From positions 124,001-188,000 of the forward strand of contig DATNNM010000012.1 in assembly GCA_035601835.1 (NCBI GenBank): DNA of 64,000 bases, written 5' to 3'. Below, piece after piece: positions 45,427-55,720 of the stretch. A program made the translations under genes and the position numbers. The notes under the pieces are model-generated. The model saw only the letters and a list, made by a program, of their open reading frames with translations, was not told the DNA's origin and made no database searches. Within the stretch, counting starts at the first letter, position 1. The number at the start of each line of letters is the position of its first letter. The stretch is from Candidatus Tumulicola sp. GTDB lineage: Bacteria > Vulcanimicrobiota > Vulcanimicrobiia > Eremiobacterales > Eremiobacteraceae.

Positions 45427-48400
45427 TTAGAACTTGCTGCTGACGAAGAACGTAAACAGGCGCGCCGGCCCGGTTGCTTCGTTCTCGAACGGAAGCGGGC
45501 TGCGCGGGAATTGTAGCGGTTGCTGTAGCGGGTTCACGGCGTTGGTGCCGGAGGTGCCGCTGAAGCCGCCAAGACCATTGTTGCGATAGCGCGAGTTGCC
45601 CGCCACCACGCCATTGGTGTAGTTGCCGAGGAGGTTGGAGCCACGCACGCCGACCGTCATCTTGTTGGGCCCATTGCCGACTTCGTGAGCAAGCGTCAGG
45701 TTGACGAACAGGCGCTGCGGTCCGCGCAGCGTGCCGGGATCGTCTCCGTCAGGCGTGCCACGACTGCCGGTGATGTTCGGGTGCAAGATGGTGCCCGGGT
45801 TCGCCGGGTCGGTGAAGTAGTAGGCGCTGGTGTTGGAGTTTTGACCAAGCGACGTGGACGCGAGATCCGTGTTCAGCACCTCGACGGGAACGAGCGACGT
45901 CGGAACGCCGGTGCACCCGGCTACGTCGCTGCAGTTCGCGAAGACGAACGTCTTCTTGCCCACGCCGTAGCGATAGCCCGACTCATACGGGAGTTCCAGC
46001 GTCGCGTACATGCCCCGGCGATCGTAGTACGTAAGGCCGCCGGTCGCCGTGATCGGCGCCAGATACGAGACGTGGAAGAAGTGATGCAGCGCGAGCGCCG
46101 CATTGTTCACCGACGGGAAGAAGTCGCTGTTGTAGTTGGCGAGCGTGTTGTCGTACGTGGCGTTGAGGAAGCCCGAGAAACCGTACGGCACGTTCTTGAT
46201 GAGCGAGAACTCCACGCCGAAGTTGCGGTTCTCACCGGCGTTCTCTTCGCGCGGCGCGCCGAAGATCGGCGTGCCGTCGAGCAGCGTGCCGACGACCGGC
46301 GTGTTCGCGACCACATAGTCGGTTCCACGACGGTAGTACGGCGTGATTCTCATTTCCAGGCCTCCGCCGAAATCGTGCTCAACCGAGAAATCGGCGTTGA
46401 ACGCACGCTGTGGTTTCACCGGTGTGTATTGGGCGAAGTTGTTGGCGTTGAGATCGACGATGATCTGACGGCCGAGGTTGCCGATGCTGTTGGTCGTGCC
46501 GAAGCCGGGCAGCGGCAGGTAGCAGCCGCTCGCTATCGTGCACGCGAACGCAGCCGGATCGATCTGGTACTTGTTCTCGATGTTGGCTTCCGGCGTGAAT
46601 TCGATGTTCGTGCCGGCAGAAGCGCGGAACACGTTTCTGGCGTTCAGTTGGTACGTAATCGCGAGCCGCGGACTGACCTGCGACGGCCGCGTGACGTCGT
46701 TGCCGATGGGCAAGCCCGGAATCTCGACCACGTTACCGGAGTTATCGACCACGTAGCCCGTCGACTGCGCAGCCGCGTCCTTCGGGATCTCCAGAATCTC
46801 TTGATCCCAGCGCACGCCCGCGACGATCGTGAACTTGTCGCTCGGGGTCCAGCGGTCGCGGAGGTAGAGGTCGCTGCGATGCACCGGGTCGTTGACCATT
46901 GCTACCGTCGTCGGGAACACCGAGAGCGGGGCATTGGGGCCGCCGGTCGGCAAACCAGCGCCGACCAAGTTATTTAGGGCGGCATTGAAAGGACCGATGT
47001 AGCATTGCCCAGTCAGAAGTCCGGGCGCGAGGGCTATCGCCGTCGTTCCCTGCGGTACTCCGAAGAGGGCCGACAAGACGCAGCCCCTCACCAGAAGCGG
47101 CTCGACTACCGGCGCGAACGAGATGTTGCCGAACACCGAATGCGTCGTCGAGTATATCGTCTCGGCGCCGAGCGCCAATTCGTGGTGGCTCGACAGTTGC
47201 GTCTGGAAGTCGGCGCCGATGCCGAGGTTGTTGGCCTCGACCTGCTGGACGAAGTCGCCGAACGCGCCGCCGTCCCACGGCAGCAAGAAGTGGTCGTAGA
47301 TGTTGGTCCGGAACAAGCGCAGTTGACCGAAGCTCGACGAGTTGAACTGCCGCTTGTAGGCGATCTTCTGGATGAAATGCTGGTTGTTCTCGTTGTCAGG
47401 CCAGCCGATGTTCTCAATGTTCTGGAACCCTCCCCCGACACCACCAGTGGGCTGGACCACTGACGTTTGGCCCGGGAAGTTCGGCAAGAAAGCCCCGCTG
47501 CCGAGCGGCGCGTTCACGCCGAGGACGCCCGCGCTGATCAGGAAGTCCAGGTTGATTTGGACTGCCGTATTGTTAGATGCATACGGGAGACAAGCCGGCC
47601 GGGTGCCGCCCGCCAGCGGTCCAGGGGTGTACCACGGCACAAGCGGTGACTGGCAAATCGCGGTCGCCGTGCCGCCGTATTGCAGTTCGTTGTAGTTCTC
47701 GTCGAACAGATTGGCACCGTTCTCACCGAGGTATTGGATCTCGTTGCGGTTGTCTTTGCCCCAACGATAGAAGAGGTTGAGGACGTTTTCGTTGCCAGCC
47801 GCATCGCCCACGCCGCCGACCGTACGCGGCAAAAACGTGCGGGTATCGCCCGCCACGCGGTATTGGCGCAGGCCGCTGAAAGCGTAGTAGTAGCTGAAGC
47901 GCTGATCGGCAGACCCGTTGCCGTATTCAAACGCAAAGCGGTGATCGAAGTTCGGCGCGTTGACAAGCGCCGTGGTCAAGCCCGAGCCGGGGTACGCGCC
48001 GCGCCGGATCACTTCGTTCACCACACCGGAGTTGGTGTTGCCCGCGCTCACGTCGTAACCGCCGGTCGACACGACAAGGCGCGATACGCCCGCCAGCGAC
48101 AGGCTGTTGATGAACTGGCCGGTTACCGGCTCGGTGGCGTCGATGCCCTCGAGCTGATAGCCCTCATCATTCTCGGCGCCGCCGCGGATAATCGGGTACC
48201 CGGCGTTGTCGGTGGTGATGCCGGGAAGGGAGTTGAGCACCGCCGTTTCCGAGATGTTCTGCGGAGTACCGGTGATGTTCATGATGTTCTGCGGCGTGAC
48301 CGTGTATTTGTCCGCGGTGTCCGACGGCTGCACAAGAGAGGTTTGGCCGCGGACCGTGACCTTGCCGATCGTGGTCAATTGGGTTTGGAGTCTGGCGTTG

Positions 48401-48723
48401 ACCGTGACCGTCTGATCTTGCGTGACCGTGACGCCGGGGATCGGCTGCGTGACGTATCCGGATTTGGAGAACGTCAGCACATACGTATCCGGTGCCAAAC
48501 CCGCCATCGCGTAGAAGCCGTTGGACCCGGTCGTTGCTTTGGCCGTGGACGACGGCGACACCGCGGTGACGCTGACATCTGCGACTGGCTGACCGCTGGT
48601 ATTGGTGACCGTGCCTGAGAGACCGCCGAGGTTTGTGCTGGCCAGAGTCCCTGTTGCCTGACCAAAAACGAAGGCGAACACAAAAGCTGCCACCGAAAGC
48701 GCCCTGATGAGCGACTTGGGCAT
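45427..48723 (-). CDS. TonB-dependent receptor with carboxypeptidase-regulatory-like domain
   Basis: The 1098-residue product has a signal peptide (SVAAFVFAFVFGQATGTLAS), a CarboxypepD_reg-like domain (about 30-110; GLSGTVTNTSGQPVADVSV), a plug domain (SETAVLNSLPGITTDNAGYPIIRGG, then QLEGIDATEP) and a 22-strand-type barrel ending RLFTFFVSSKF with terminal Phe. It belongs to the OAR/SusC-like outer membrane family. The substrate is unknown. An AGGAGG lies 8 bases before the ATG at 48723. It would be energised by a Ton system such as the one at 55.7-62.2 kb. Confidence 0.93.
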   Translation of the reverse strand: MPKSLIRALSVAAFVFAFVFGQATGTLASTNLGGLSGTVTNTSGQPVADVSVTAVSPSSTAKATTGSNGFYAMAGLAPDTYVLTFSKSGYVTQPIPGVTVTQDQTVTVNARLQTQLTTIGKVTVRGQTSLVQPSDTADKYTVTPQNIMNITGTPQNISETAVLNSLPGITTDNAGYPIIRGGAENDEGYQLEGIDATEPVTGQFINSLSLAGVSRLVVSTGGYDVSAGNTNSGVVNEVIRRGAYPGSGLTTALVNAPNFDHRFAFEYGNGSADQRFSYYYAFSGLRQYRVAGDTRTFLPRTVGGVGDAAGNENVLNLFYRWGKDNRNEIQYLGENGANLFDENYNELQYGGTATAICQSPLVPWYTPGPLAGGTRPACLPYASNNTAVQINLDFLISAGVLGVNAPLGSGAFLPNFPGQTSVVQPTGGVGGGFQNIENIGWPDNENNQHFIQKIAYKRQFNSSSFGQLRLFRTNIYDHFLLPWDGGAFGDFVQQVEANNLGIGADFQTQLSSHHELALGAETIYSTTHSVFGNISFAPVVEPLLVRGCVLSALFGVPQGTTAIALAPGLLTGQCYIGPFNAALNNLVGAGLPTGGPNAPLSVFPTTVAMVNDPVHRSDLYLRDRWTPSDKFTIVAGVRWDQEILEIPKDAAAQSTGYVVDNSGNVVEIPGLPIGNDVTRPSQVSPRLAITYQLNARNVFRASAGTNIEFTPEANIENKYQIDPAAFACTIASGCYLPLPGFGTTNSIGNLGRQIIVDLNANNFAQYTPVKPQRAFNADFSVEHDFGGGLEMRITPYYRRGTDYVVANTPVVGTLLDGTPIFGAPREENAGENRNFGVEFSLIKNVPYGFSGFLNATYDNTLANYNSDFFPSVNNAALALHHFFHVSYLAPITATGGLTYYDRRGMYATLELPYESGYRYGVGKKTFVFANCSDVAGCTGVPTSLVPVEVLNTDLASTSLGQNSNTSAYYFTDPANPGTILHPNITGSRGTPDGDDPGTLRGPQRLFVNLTLAHEVGNGPNKMTVGVRGSNLLGNYTNGVVAGNSRYRNNGLGGFSGTSGTNAVNPLQQPLQFPRSPLPFENEATGPARLFTFFVSSKF

Positions 48724-48907
48724 GCGATAATCCTCCTGCACCCGGTTCTTATTGGTGTTGGCGCCCGGGCGCTCAGCGCGCGAGTCGAAACTTCAGACCG
48801 AAAACAGCGAGCGCAGACCGAGGTAATGCGCCCCAGTGCTGGAGTTCGACAGGATGAGGGTTCTTTTAGGGGAGGGTCATTCCTGCGAGGGCACGATGGG
48901 GGTGGGG

Positions 48908-49951
48908 TCAGGGAGCATCGTCAAAAGCGATGCTTCCCAAAGGGGGCGGTGATGAGCCGGAAACGGGCAGAGGGACGAATCTGGGACATTCAGTTTGCCC
49001 ACAGGAGATGGCAACGGTGACCTGCCCGCCGGAGCCGTTTGCGTATGTGTACGTTCCGCTTGAAAGCGTTGCGAAATCGCTTGCGAGGGCAAGCCAATCC
49101 AACTCTTCGCCAGGTCCTATCCATTGCGCTACACCCGCCACTGAGCCAAAATGAATAGTACTTGCGCCCCCATCCGGAAGCTGAACTCCCGGATCGGCGA
49201 AATGCCAGGGCCCATGCGGCGGATGAATAAGCGATCCGTGTATTATGTTGATGACGAACGGGATGGTCCGCACGCCGACCGGCGGCGGCGGCAGCGGCTG
49301 AGCGGGTACGAGTACCGCCAACGACGTCGGCGCGATGCGCGGCGCAAGGTGCAGCGTGATACTGCGACCGGGTGCACCGCCGATAGCTTGGCTTCGCAGC
49401 GACACCGACACGATGTCGTTGCCCCCGATCACATCCTGCGCGCCGTACATGACAGAAACCCGTGAAACGCTCCCGCCGCCGACCACGTCCGCGAGACCGC
49501 TGGTCGTAGTGCGCTGAGCGGCAAGAGCGGCAATGCCTGAGGCCACGACGTCGGCGTGAACGATGGCCGGCACGCCCGCGGCGCGCGAATACTCGTAACG
49601 CGTTACCGTTCCGGCGTGGCTGTCGAAACAGTAGGCGACGTAGGCGTCACCGCCCGCGGAGAGCCGGCGGTAGAAATCGATTTCGTGCGCCCCACCACTC
49701 TCGGCGTCGTTCGATCCGCCGAGCACGTCCACACTCGGTAGGAATACGGCCGTCGAACTGCGCGCTTCTTCCGATAAGCGCGCGGTCAACTCGGAAAACG
49801 AACGCACACCGGCAGCACGACCGGCGTCTACCGACTCCATGCGGACGGCATGCGCGATCGCGTCGCCCACGGCGAAGATAAGGACGAGCAAAACCATCAT
49901 CGCGACGAGGACTTCGACCAGCGTGTAGCCGCGAGAGGACAACCAGCGCAT
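48908..49951 (-). CDS. prepilin-type protein (PilW/PulJ-like)
   Basis: The 347-residue product opens with a type IV prepilin motif: RGYTLVEVLVAMMVLLVLIF, with the cleavage site G8-Y9 and Glu at +5. A long beta-rich globular domain follows. It resembles minor pilins such as PilW. Only pilT is another pilus gene in this window. Its start overlaps that of the divergent DNA glycosylase gene by 2 bases. The 184 bases between its end and the receptor start hold only a GC palindrome. Confidence 0.85.
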   Translation of the reverse strand: MRWLSSRGYTLVEVLVAMMVLLVLIFAVGDAIAHAVRMESVDAGRAAGVRSFSELTARLSEEARSSTAVFLPSVDVLGGSNDAESGGAHEIDFYRRLSAGGDAYVAYCFDSHAGTVTRYEYSRAAGVPAIVHADVVASGIAALAAQRTTTSGLADVVGGGSVSRVSVMYGAQDVIGGNDIVSVSLRSQAIGGAPGRSITLHLAPRIAPTSLAVLVPAQPLPPPPVGVRTIPFVINIIHGSLIHPPHGPWHFADPGVQLPDGGASTIHFGSVAGVAQWIGPGEELDWLALASDFATLSSGTYTYANGSGGQVTVAISCGQTECPRFVPLPVSGSSPPPLGSIAFDDAP

Positions 49952-50609
49952 GTTCTCCCATCATCACGCAACGATGGCACCCGGTCAAGCCCCAAACAAA
50001 CGTGCCCGGAAGACGACCGCAGCTCTTTTCAAAGGCCACACTATAGATGTAGCGCGGCGACTCATCGGAGCGACGCTCGAGCGCCGCATTCCGCGCGGCG
50101 AGCCCGATGCGGGCACCCTGGTGCGCGGTCGAATCGTGGAGACCGAAGCGTATCTGCCGCTGGTCGACCCCTCATGCCACGCCTACCGCGGTCGCACCAA
50201 ACGCAACGCGGTCATGTTCGGCGATCCGGGCCGCGCCTATGTCTACTTCATATATGGTAGCCACTATTGCCTCAACGTGACCACGGAACGCCCGGGCACC
50301 GGCGCCGCGGTCCTCATCCGCGCGGTAGAACCGATTGCCGGCGTTGCGGCAATGCGCCGCCGCCGCCTCGCGGGCGTGCCAGACCATAGACTTGCAAGCG
50401 GCCCCGGCAATCTGTGCCGCGCTTTTTCCATCGATCGGCGCTGCGACGGCAAGGACCTGCGCTCCGGAGAGATGCGTATCATCGCTGCATCGAAGCAACG
50501 CCCAATCGTCAAAGCGGCCAAGCGCGTTGGTCTATCGGTCGCACAGGACTGGCCGCTGCGCTTCTACGATGCAGGCAGCCGTAGCGTATCCAAAACACCC
50601 GCTCCGTAA
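49950..50609 (+). CDS. DNA-3-methyladenine glycosylase (AAG/MPG family)
   Basis: The 219-residue product has the AAG fold motifs: RRLIGATLERRI, GRIVETEAYLPLVDPSCHAYRG with catalytic Glu, AYVYFIYGSHYCLNVTT, GAAVLIRAVEPI and SGPGNLCRAFSID. It removes alkylated purines in base excision repair. The ATG at 49950 has GAGAGGA upstream; 49974 is an alternative ATG. Confidence 0.93.
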   Translation: MFSHHHATMAPGQAPNKRARKTTAALFKGHTIDVARRLIGATLERRIPRGEPDAGTLVRGRIVETEAYLPLVDPSCHAYRGRTKRNAVMFGDPGRAYVYFIYGSHYCLNVTTERPGTGAAVLIRAVEPIAGVAAMRRRRLAGVPDHRLASGPGNLCRAFSIDRRCDGKDLRSGEMRIIAASKQRPIVKAAKRVGLSVAQDWPLRFYDAGSRSVSKTPAP

Positions 50610-50620
50610 CCCCTTCATCA

Positions 50621-50649
50621 TTGACGTTCGCAAGCGCCTATGCTATAGT
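50621..50649 (+). promoter_or_regulatory. sigma70-type promoter of rho
   Basis: TTGACG (50621-50626), a 17-base spacer and TATAGT (50644-50649). The predicted transcript has a leader of about 200 bases before rho, long enough for autoregulation. Nothing else is seen in this gap. Confidence 0.8.
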
Positions 50650-50857
50650 TTGTAAACGTGAGCGCCGTGCGAAACTGAAGTAGGCGCGGCTTATCGCGTT
50701 CCATACATCCCACTCAACGTAACACCCGCACCGTCGAAAAGACGTTACTGTATTTCGTCATGATACCAAGCAATGGTAGTTCGTAAAAACGCGTCGCCGC
50801 GCAACTCTGCGCCGCGACCTCACTTCAATTCTGTCCTGTTGAGGCGGTAAGATCAGC

Positions 50858-52609
50858 GTGGAAGAAGAAAACGATCCTCAATCACCTTTAGAAGAATCCT
50901 CGGAAGCTCCGCCCAGACCTCCCACATACCGAACCCGCAACCGCGTCCCTCGACCGATGGAAATCGACGTCGATGTGGAGCGTCCGGCTCGCGTCGAGCG
51001 GCCCGAGCGCGCGGAGCGCCCCGAGCGCGTAGACCGAGCGGATCGGGGAGAACGCGCGGAGCGCCCGGATCGCGTGGACCGCAGCATAGAGCGCGCGGAT
51101 CGCCCGGAACGCGGCGAACGTATGGAGCGCGGTGAGCGCCCAGAACGCCCGGATCGAGGCGAACGGTCCGAACGCTACGACCGCCCCGAGCGGTCCGAGC
51201 GCGGCGGAAGATACGATCGCGGGCGGCCGGATCGCGCCGGGCAACGCGTGTATCAGATGCGCCCGTATCAAGAACGCATCGAACCGCCGCAGCCGAAGAC
51301 GTACGAGACCAAAGACGGCACGGTCATGAACATCCTGAACATCAAAGAGCTGGAAGAAAAAACGCGCACCGAACTCATCGAGCTCGCAAAAACGCTTGAA
51401 ATCCCCGACCTGCAACGCATCAAGAAACAAGATCTTGTTTTCCCGATCCTCGAAGCGCAAGCAAAAGCCGCCGGTCTGAACTTTGCGACCGGTGTGCTCG
51501 AGATATTGCCCGAGGGTTATGGTTTTCTGCGGCGTGAGAACATGCGGCCCGGCCCGCACGATGTCTACATCTCGCAATCGCAGGTCCGGCGCTTCGAACT
51601 GCGCACCGGCGATCAAATCGCGGGGCTGATCCGCGATCCCAAAGACAACGAGAAGTATCACGGCATCCTCAAAGTAGAAGCGGTCAACGGCCAAGACCCG
51701 GAGGCGATCCGCGGCCGCGCGGTATTCGACAAACTCGTCCCGGTCTATCCCGACCAGCGCCTAAAAATGGAGACCTCGTCGCTCGAGATGAGCGGCCGCG
51801 TTTTCGATCTGCTTTGTCCGATCGGCAAGGGCCAGCGCGGTCTCATCGTGTCGCCGCCCAAAGCCGGCAAGACCACGATGTTGAAGAAGATCGCCAACGC
51901 CATCGCAGCCAATCATCCGGAAGTGGATCTCTTCGCGCTGCTCGTCGACGAGCGCCCCGAAGAAGTCACCGATATGCGCCGCTCGATCGAGGGCGAAGTC
52001 GTCTCGTCGACCTTTGACGAGCACCCGGACAACCACACGGCGGTCGCCGAGCTCACCCTTGAGCGCTGCAAGCGACTCGTGGAACTCGGTCACGACGTCG
52101 TCATCTTGCTCGACTCCATCACGCGCCTCGCGCGCGCCTGGAACCAAGTCATGCCGACGACCGGGCGAACGCTCTCGGGCGGCCTCGACACGAGCGCGCT
52201 GCACAAACCCAAGCGCTTCTTCGGCGCAGCGCGCAATATCGAGAACGGCGGCAGTCTGACGATCATCGCCACGGCGCTGATCGAGACGGGCTCGAAGATG
52301 GACGACGTCATTTTCGAAGAGTTCAAAGGCACCGGCAACATGGAGATCAACCTGGTGCGCAAGCTTGCCGACAGCCGCATATTCCCGGCGGTCGACATCA
52401 AGCGTTCCGGCACGCGTCACGAAGAACTGCTGCTCAGCGAGATCGAGCTGCGCAAGATCGTGATGCTGCGCCGCGCCACGGCCGTGCTCGGCACGCAGGA
52501 GATGACCGAGTTGATCCTCGAGCGCTTCCGGCGCACCGACAGCAACGAAGAGTTCCTGAAGTCGGTCACCAAGGAAGCCATGTCCATCGCCGGAGACAGC
52601 GACCGCTAA
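50858..52609 (+). CDS. rho: transcription termination factor Rho with long disordered N-terminus
   Basis: The 583-residue protein is longer than the usual 420. Residues about 25-145 are extra: Pro-rich, then a polyampholyte of repeats such as ERPERVDR and DRGERAERP. The core follows: [16 protein letters not shown]-type N-domain ([13 protein letters not shown]), RNA-binding [19 protein letters not shown]-loop [28 protein letters not shown]. Rho is the RNA helicase of factor-dependent termination. GTG start at 50858. The downstream pseudouridine synthase follows 13 bases after its stop. Confidence 0.97.
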   Translation: MEEENDPQSPLEESSEAPPRPPTYRTRNRVPRPMEIDVDVERPARVERPERAERPERVDRADRGERAERPDRVDRSIERADRPERGERMERGERPERPDRGERSERYDRPERSERGGRYDRGRPDRAGQRVYQMRPYQERIEPPQPKTYETKDGTVMNILNIKELEEKTRTELIELAKTLEIPDLQRIKKQDLVFPILEAQAKAAGLNFATGVLEILPEGYGFLRRENMRPGPHDVYISQSQVRRFELRTGDQIAGLIRDPKDNEKYHGILKVEAVNGQDPEAIRGRAVFDKLVPVYPDQRLKMETSSLEMSGRVFDLLCPIGKGQRGLIVSPPKAGKTTMLKKIANAIAANHPEVDLFALLVDERPEEVTDMRRSIEGEVVSSTFDEHPDNHTAVAELTLERCKRLVELGHDVVILLDSITRLARAWNQVMPTTGRTLSGGLDTSALHKPKRFFGAARNIENGGSLTIIATALIETGSKMDDVIFEEFKGTGNMEINLVRKLADSRIFPAVDIKRSGTRHEELLLSEIELRKIVMLRRATAVLGTQEMTELILERFRRTDSNEEFLKSVTKEAMSIAGDSDR

Positions 52610-52622
52610 AAACACGTAGGAC

Positions 52623-53312
52623 TTGCGACTCAACAAATACCTGGCCGATGTCGGCGTCGCGTCTCGGCGCGGCGCCGACGTTTTTATAAGAGCCGGTGCC
52701 GTGTCGGTGAACGGCAAGCGCGCGTCGCTTGGAGCAGACGTGGACCCCGCCGCCGACGACATCAGGCTGCACGGCAAACGCGTCGTCGCCACCGCGGAGA
52801 CGCACGTCACGATCGCGCTGCACAAACCCGCCGGCGTCGTCACCACGATGCGCGACGAACGGGGACGCCCGTCGGTCGCCTCACTCATGCCGCCGGGGCG
52901 GCGTCTCTTCCCGATCGGACGCCTCGATGCAGCGACCACGGGCTTGCTGCTGTGCACGTCCGACGGCGAACTCGCGCGCGTCTTGATGCATCCGAAGTTC
53001 GCGGTCGAGCGCGAGTATGAAGTGGAAGTGGGCGGCGAACCCGGTGCCGCCGCGGTCGAGAAACTCGGTGCGCGCAAAGTGCGCGGCAATCCGAACGGCA
53101 CGTTTTGTTTTTCCATGACGTTGCGCAGCGGCAAGAATCGCGAGATCCGTCGAGCGTGCGCGCAAGCCGGCCTGCGCGTCACCGCGTTGAAGCGCACGCG
53201 CTACGGGCCGGTGCGTCTTGGCCGGCTTCGCGCAGGCGATCATCGCGCGCTTGATTCAGCAGAAATTCAGGCCCTGCAGGCGCTGCTCACGGCGCACCGG
53301 AACCGGGGCTGA
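52623..53312 (+). CDS. rRNA pseudouridine synthase (RsuA/RluB/RluE type)
   Basis: The 229-residue product has an S4 RNA-binding domain (MRLNKYLADVGVASRRGAD), then HKPAGVVTT and the catalytic motif FPIGRLDAATTGLLL with Asp, and KNREIRRACAQAGL. It isomerises uridine in rRNA, probably 23S. TTG start at 52623 follows TAGGA. It overlaps aroH by one base (TGATG). Confidence 0.93.
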   Translation: MRLNKYLADVGVASRRGADVFIRAGAVSVNGKRASLGADVDPAADDIRLHGKRVVATAETHVTIALHKPAGVVTTMRDERGRPSVASLMPPGRRLFPIGRLDAATTGLLLCTSDGELARVLMHPKFAVEREYEVEVGGEPGAAAVEKLGARKVRGNPNGTFCFSMTLRSGKNREIRRACAQAGLRVTALKRTRYGPVRLGRLRAGDHRALDSAEIQALQALLTAHRNRG

Positions 53313-53707
53313 TGACCGTCCGAGGCATCCGCGGCGCGATCACCGCGCCCGACAGCACGCCCAAAGACATCGTTTCGGCTACTGAAAAGCTGCTCGTGGC
53401 CATGGTCGGTGCCAACCGCGTTGAACCCGCGGACATCGCCGCGGTGTTCTTCACCACCACTGCCGATCTCCATCACGAGTTTCCCGCGGCCGCTGCGCGA
53501 CAGCTCGGCTGGACCAAAGTGCCGCTGTTATGCGGCCGAGAAGTGGACGTGCCGGGAAGACTAAGAGCCTGCATCCGGGTTTTGATCCTGCTCAACACAG
53601 AGGCAAGCCAAGCCGACATCAAACACGTCTATCTTGACGGTGCTACCGTATTGCGGCCCGATCTTTCAGGCGAGGACGATCCGCAGACCGCCGGCACGAC
53701 GTTCTAA
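53312..53707 (+). CDS. aroH: chorismate mutase, AroH class
   Basis: The 131-residue protein matches the trimeric AroH fold: VRGIRGAITAPDSTPKDIV, ADIAAVFFTTTADLHHEFPAAAAR, PLLCGREVDVPGRLRACIRVLI and HVYLDGATVLRPDL. The residues Arg7, Arg90-type (ACIRVL) and Tyr are in place. It makes prephenate from chorismate and opens a run with DAHP synthase and prephenate dehydrogenase, giving a partial tyrosine/phenylalanine pathway. Confidence 0.95.
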   Translation: MTVRGIRGAITAPDSTPKDIVSATEKLLVAMVGANRVEPADIAAVFFTTTADLHHEFPAAAARQLGWTKVPLLCGREVDVPGRLRACIRVLILLNTEASQADIKHVYLDGATVLRPDLSGEDDPQTAGTTF

Positions 53708-53719
53708 AGGGATAATTAT

Positions 53720-54766
53720 TTGATCATCGTCATCAAGCAGGGAGCCACCCCAGAGCAGACCCAGGCGGTCGTCGACAAAGTCACCGCGATGGGATACGGC
53801 GTCAACGTCTCCAAGGGCGCGGAGCGGCTCATCATCGGCGTGCTCGGCGTGCGCGAGAACAAGGACATGCTCGCCGCGCAACTGGCCAGCCTGCCGCAGG
53901 TCGAGCGGGTCATGCCGGTCAGCAAGTCCTTCAAACTGGTCAGCCGAGAAGGCGCGCCCGGCGACACGATCATCCGGCTCAAGGGCGGTGTCGAGATCGG
54001 CGGCACAGCCGTGCATGTGATGGCCGGGCCGTGCACCGTTGAAGGTCGCGATATGATGCTCGAAACCGCGGCGTGGGTGAAGAAGTGCGGCGCGACGCTG
54101 TTGCGCGGTGGCGCCTACAAGCCCAGCACGTCGCCGTATTCATTCCAAGGCATGGGCAAGGAGGGTCTAGAGATCCTCGCGGCAGCGCGCGAGCGGACCG
54201 GACTACCCGTGATCACCGAGGTCATGGATCCACGCGACGTGCCACAGGTGGAGGAATACGCGGATATCCTCCAGATCGGCGCGCGCAACATGCAGAACTT
54301 CAATCTATTGAAGGAAGTCGCCAAAGCGCGCAAGCCGATCATGCTCAAGCGCGGTCTGTCGGCGACCATCGAAGAGTGGCTGCTCGCCGCGGAGTATATC
54401 TATGCCGGCGGCAATCACGACGTGATCCTGTGCGAACGCGGCATCCGCACCTTTGAAACGGCGACGCGCAATACGCTTGACCTGAGCGCCGTGCCGCTGG
54501 TGAAGCAGCTCACGCACTTGCCCATCATCGTGGACCCGAGCCACGCCACCGGCAAATGGGATCTCGTCGCGCCGATGGCACGCGCCGGGCTGGCCGCCGG
54601 GGCTGACGGATTGATCATCGAAGTCCATCCCAACCCATCCGAGGCGCTCAAGGATGGATTCGAGTCGCTGACGTTTGACAACTTCGCTGCGCTGATGGAG
54701 GGACTCAGGCCGATCGCGCGCGCCGTGGGCCGGCCGCTGGCATCGGACGCAGCCGCCCTCGCGTGA
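53720..54766 (+). CDS. aroF: 3-deoxy-7-phosphoheptulonate synthase (type I-beta)
   Basis: The 348-residue product has an N-terminal ferredoxin-like domain (about 1-70, [20 protein letters not shown]) and the DAHP synthase barrel: [87 protein letters not shown]. The N-terminal domain is a known site of Tyr/Phe or prephenate control. TTG start at 53720; it overlaps tyrA by 4 bases (GTGA). Confidence 0.97.
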   Translation: MIIVIKQGATPEQTQAVVDKVTAMGYGVNVSKGAERLIIGVLGVRENKDMLAAQLASLPQVERVMPVSKSFKLVSREGAPGDTIIRLKGGVEIGGTAVHVMAGPCTVEGRDMMLETAAWVKKCGATLLRGGAYKPSTSPYSFQGMGKEGLEILAAARERTGLPVITEVMDPRDVPQVEEYADILQIGARNMQNFNLLKEVAKARKPIMLKRGLSATIEEWLLAAEYIYAGGNHDVILCERGIRTFETATRNTLDLSAVPLVKQLTHLPIIVDPSHATGKWDLVAPMARAGLAAGADGLIIEVHPNPSEALKDGFESLTFDNFAALMEGLRPIARAVGRPLASDAAALA

Positions 54767-55692
54767 ACCGGCAAAGCATTGCCATCATCGGCACCGGACT
54801 GATCGGGGCTTCTCTCGGCCTTGCGTTGCGCCGAAAATCAAGCGCTATCGTCGGATGGGACCGGAAACGTGCAAACGCACGCGAGGCAAAACGGCGAGGA
54901 GCGATCACACGCATCGCCGCCAGTCTTGAAGACGCAGTGCGCGATGCTGCCGTAGTCGTGCTCGCCGCGCCCCTTCCCGAAATCCTGAAAATGCTGCCGC
55001 GCGTTCTCAGGATGGCGCGCTCCAGCGCGCTGGTCATCGACGTCGGCGGGCTCAAAGTGCCGGTCGTGCGCGAAGCGGAGCGAGCGCTGCGCCGACAAAG
55101 CCGGACTAAAGTCCGGCATACCACAGCTCGCGCGCGCAACGCATACTTCGTCGCCGGCCACCCCCTCGCAGGCAACGAGCGCAGCGGTCCGGGCGCGGCG
55201 CGTGCCGATCTTTTTCAAGGCATGCCTTTTGCGTTGTACGCTCCAGCTCAGCCGGAGCGCGCAAGCGCACGAAGGGCAGCCGAGCGCTTTGTGCGCCGTC
55301 TCGGCGCCAAGCCCGTGTGGGTTCCGCCGGCGGAGCACGATCGCATCGTATCCGTCACCAGCGCCCTGCCTCAGCTCGCCTCGACCGCTCTTGCGCTCGC
55401 ATGGCGCGATGCCGGCGGACCGGCGGCGGGAAAACTCGCCGGGCCGGGCCTCCGAGGCGCAACGCGGCTCGCCGATTCGCCGTTCTTAGTATGGAAGGCC
55501 AGTCTCCTCGGCAACCGCGGAAACGTGCGGAGGGCATTGCTGGCGCTGAAGCGCCGGGTGGATATGCTCGCCAAGGCTCTGAACGGCAGGCACGAGCGCC
55601 AACTCGCCCAACTTTTTGCGGCTGGAGCCGGTGCAAGACGGCGGATTCTGCAACCTGCCCGGAGAAAAACGGCCGCCACCCATCGCTATTAA
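54763..55692 (+). CDS. tyrA: prephenate dehydrogenase with an in-frame palindromic element
   Basis: The 309-residue product has the NAD-binding [39 protein letters not shown], and the catalytic [14 protein letters not shown]. It oxidises prephenate to 4-hydroxyphenylpyruvate. Residues about 112-122 ([11 protein letters not shown]) come from a class C palindromic element translated in frame in the loop before the HPLAG strand. The flanking core motifs are intact, so the enzyme is probably functional. Start GTG overlaps aroF. Confidence 0.92.
   Translation: MNRQSIAIIGTGLIGASLGLALRRKSSAIVGWDRKRANAREAKRRGAITRIAASLEDAVRDAAVVVLAAPLPEILKMLPRVLRMARSSALVIDVGGLKVPVVREAERALRRQSRTKVRHTTARARNAYFVAGHPLAGNERSGPGAARADLFQGMPFALYAPAQPERASARRAAERFVRRLGAKPVWVPPAEHDRIVSVTSALPQLASTALALAWRDAGGPAAGKLAGPGLRGATRLADSPFLVWKASLLGNRGNVRRALLALKRRVDMLAKALNGRHERQLAQLFAAGAGARRRILQPARRKTAATHRY
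55100..55125 (-). repeat. palindromic element, class C, inside tyrA
   Basis: GCCGGACT (55100-55107), AA, AGTCCGGC (55110-55117), then ATACCACA, the reverse of the TGTGGTAT opening. It is translated within tyrA without a frame change or stop. Confidence 0.9.
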
Positions 55693-55720
55693 TCATCCAC
55701 AAGTAACGCGAAGGAGACCC

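Noticed and set aside
45685-46977. 430-codon open frame antisense to the TonB-dependent receptor
   Set aside because: Low-complexity Arg/Val/Glu translation with no motif; the receptor frame on the other strand is certain.
50990-51240. GAGCGCCCGGAGCGC-type repeats in rho, considered as a CRISPR or tandem array
   Set aside because: In frame with rho, irregular spacing and no distinct spacers; treated as low-complexity coding sequence.
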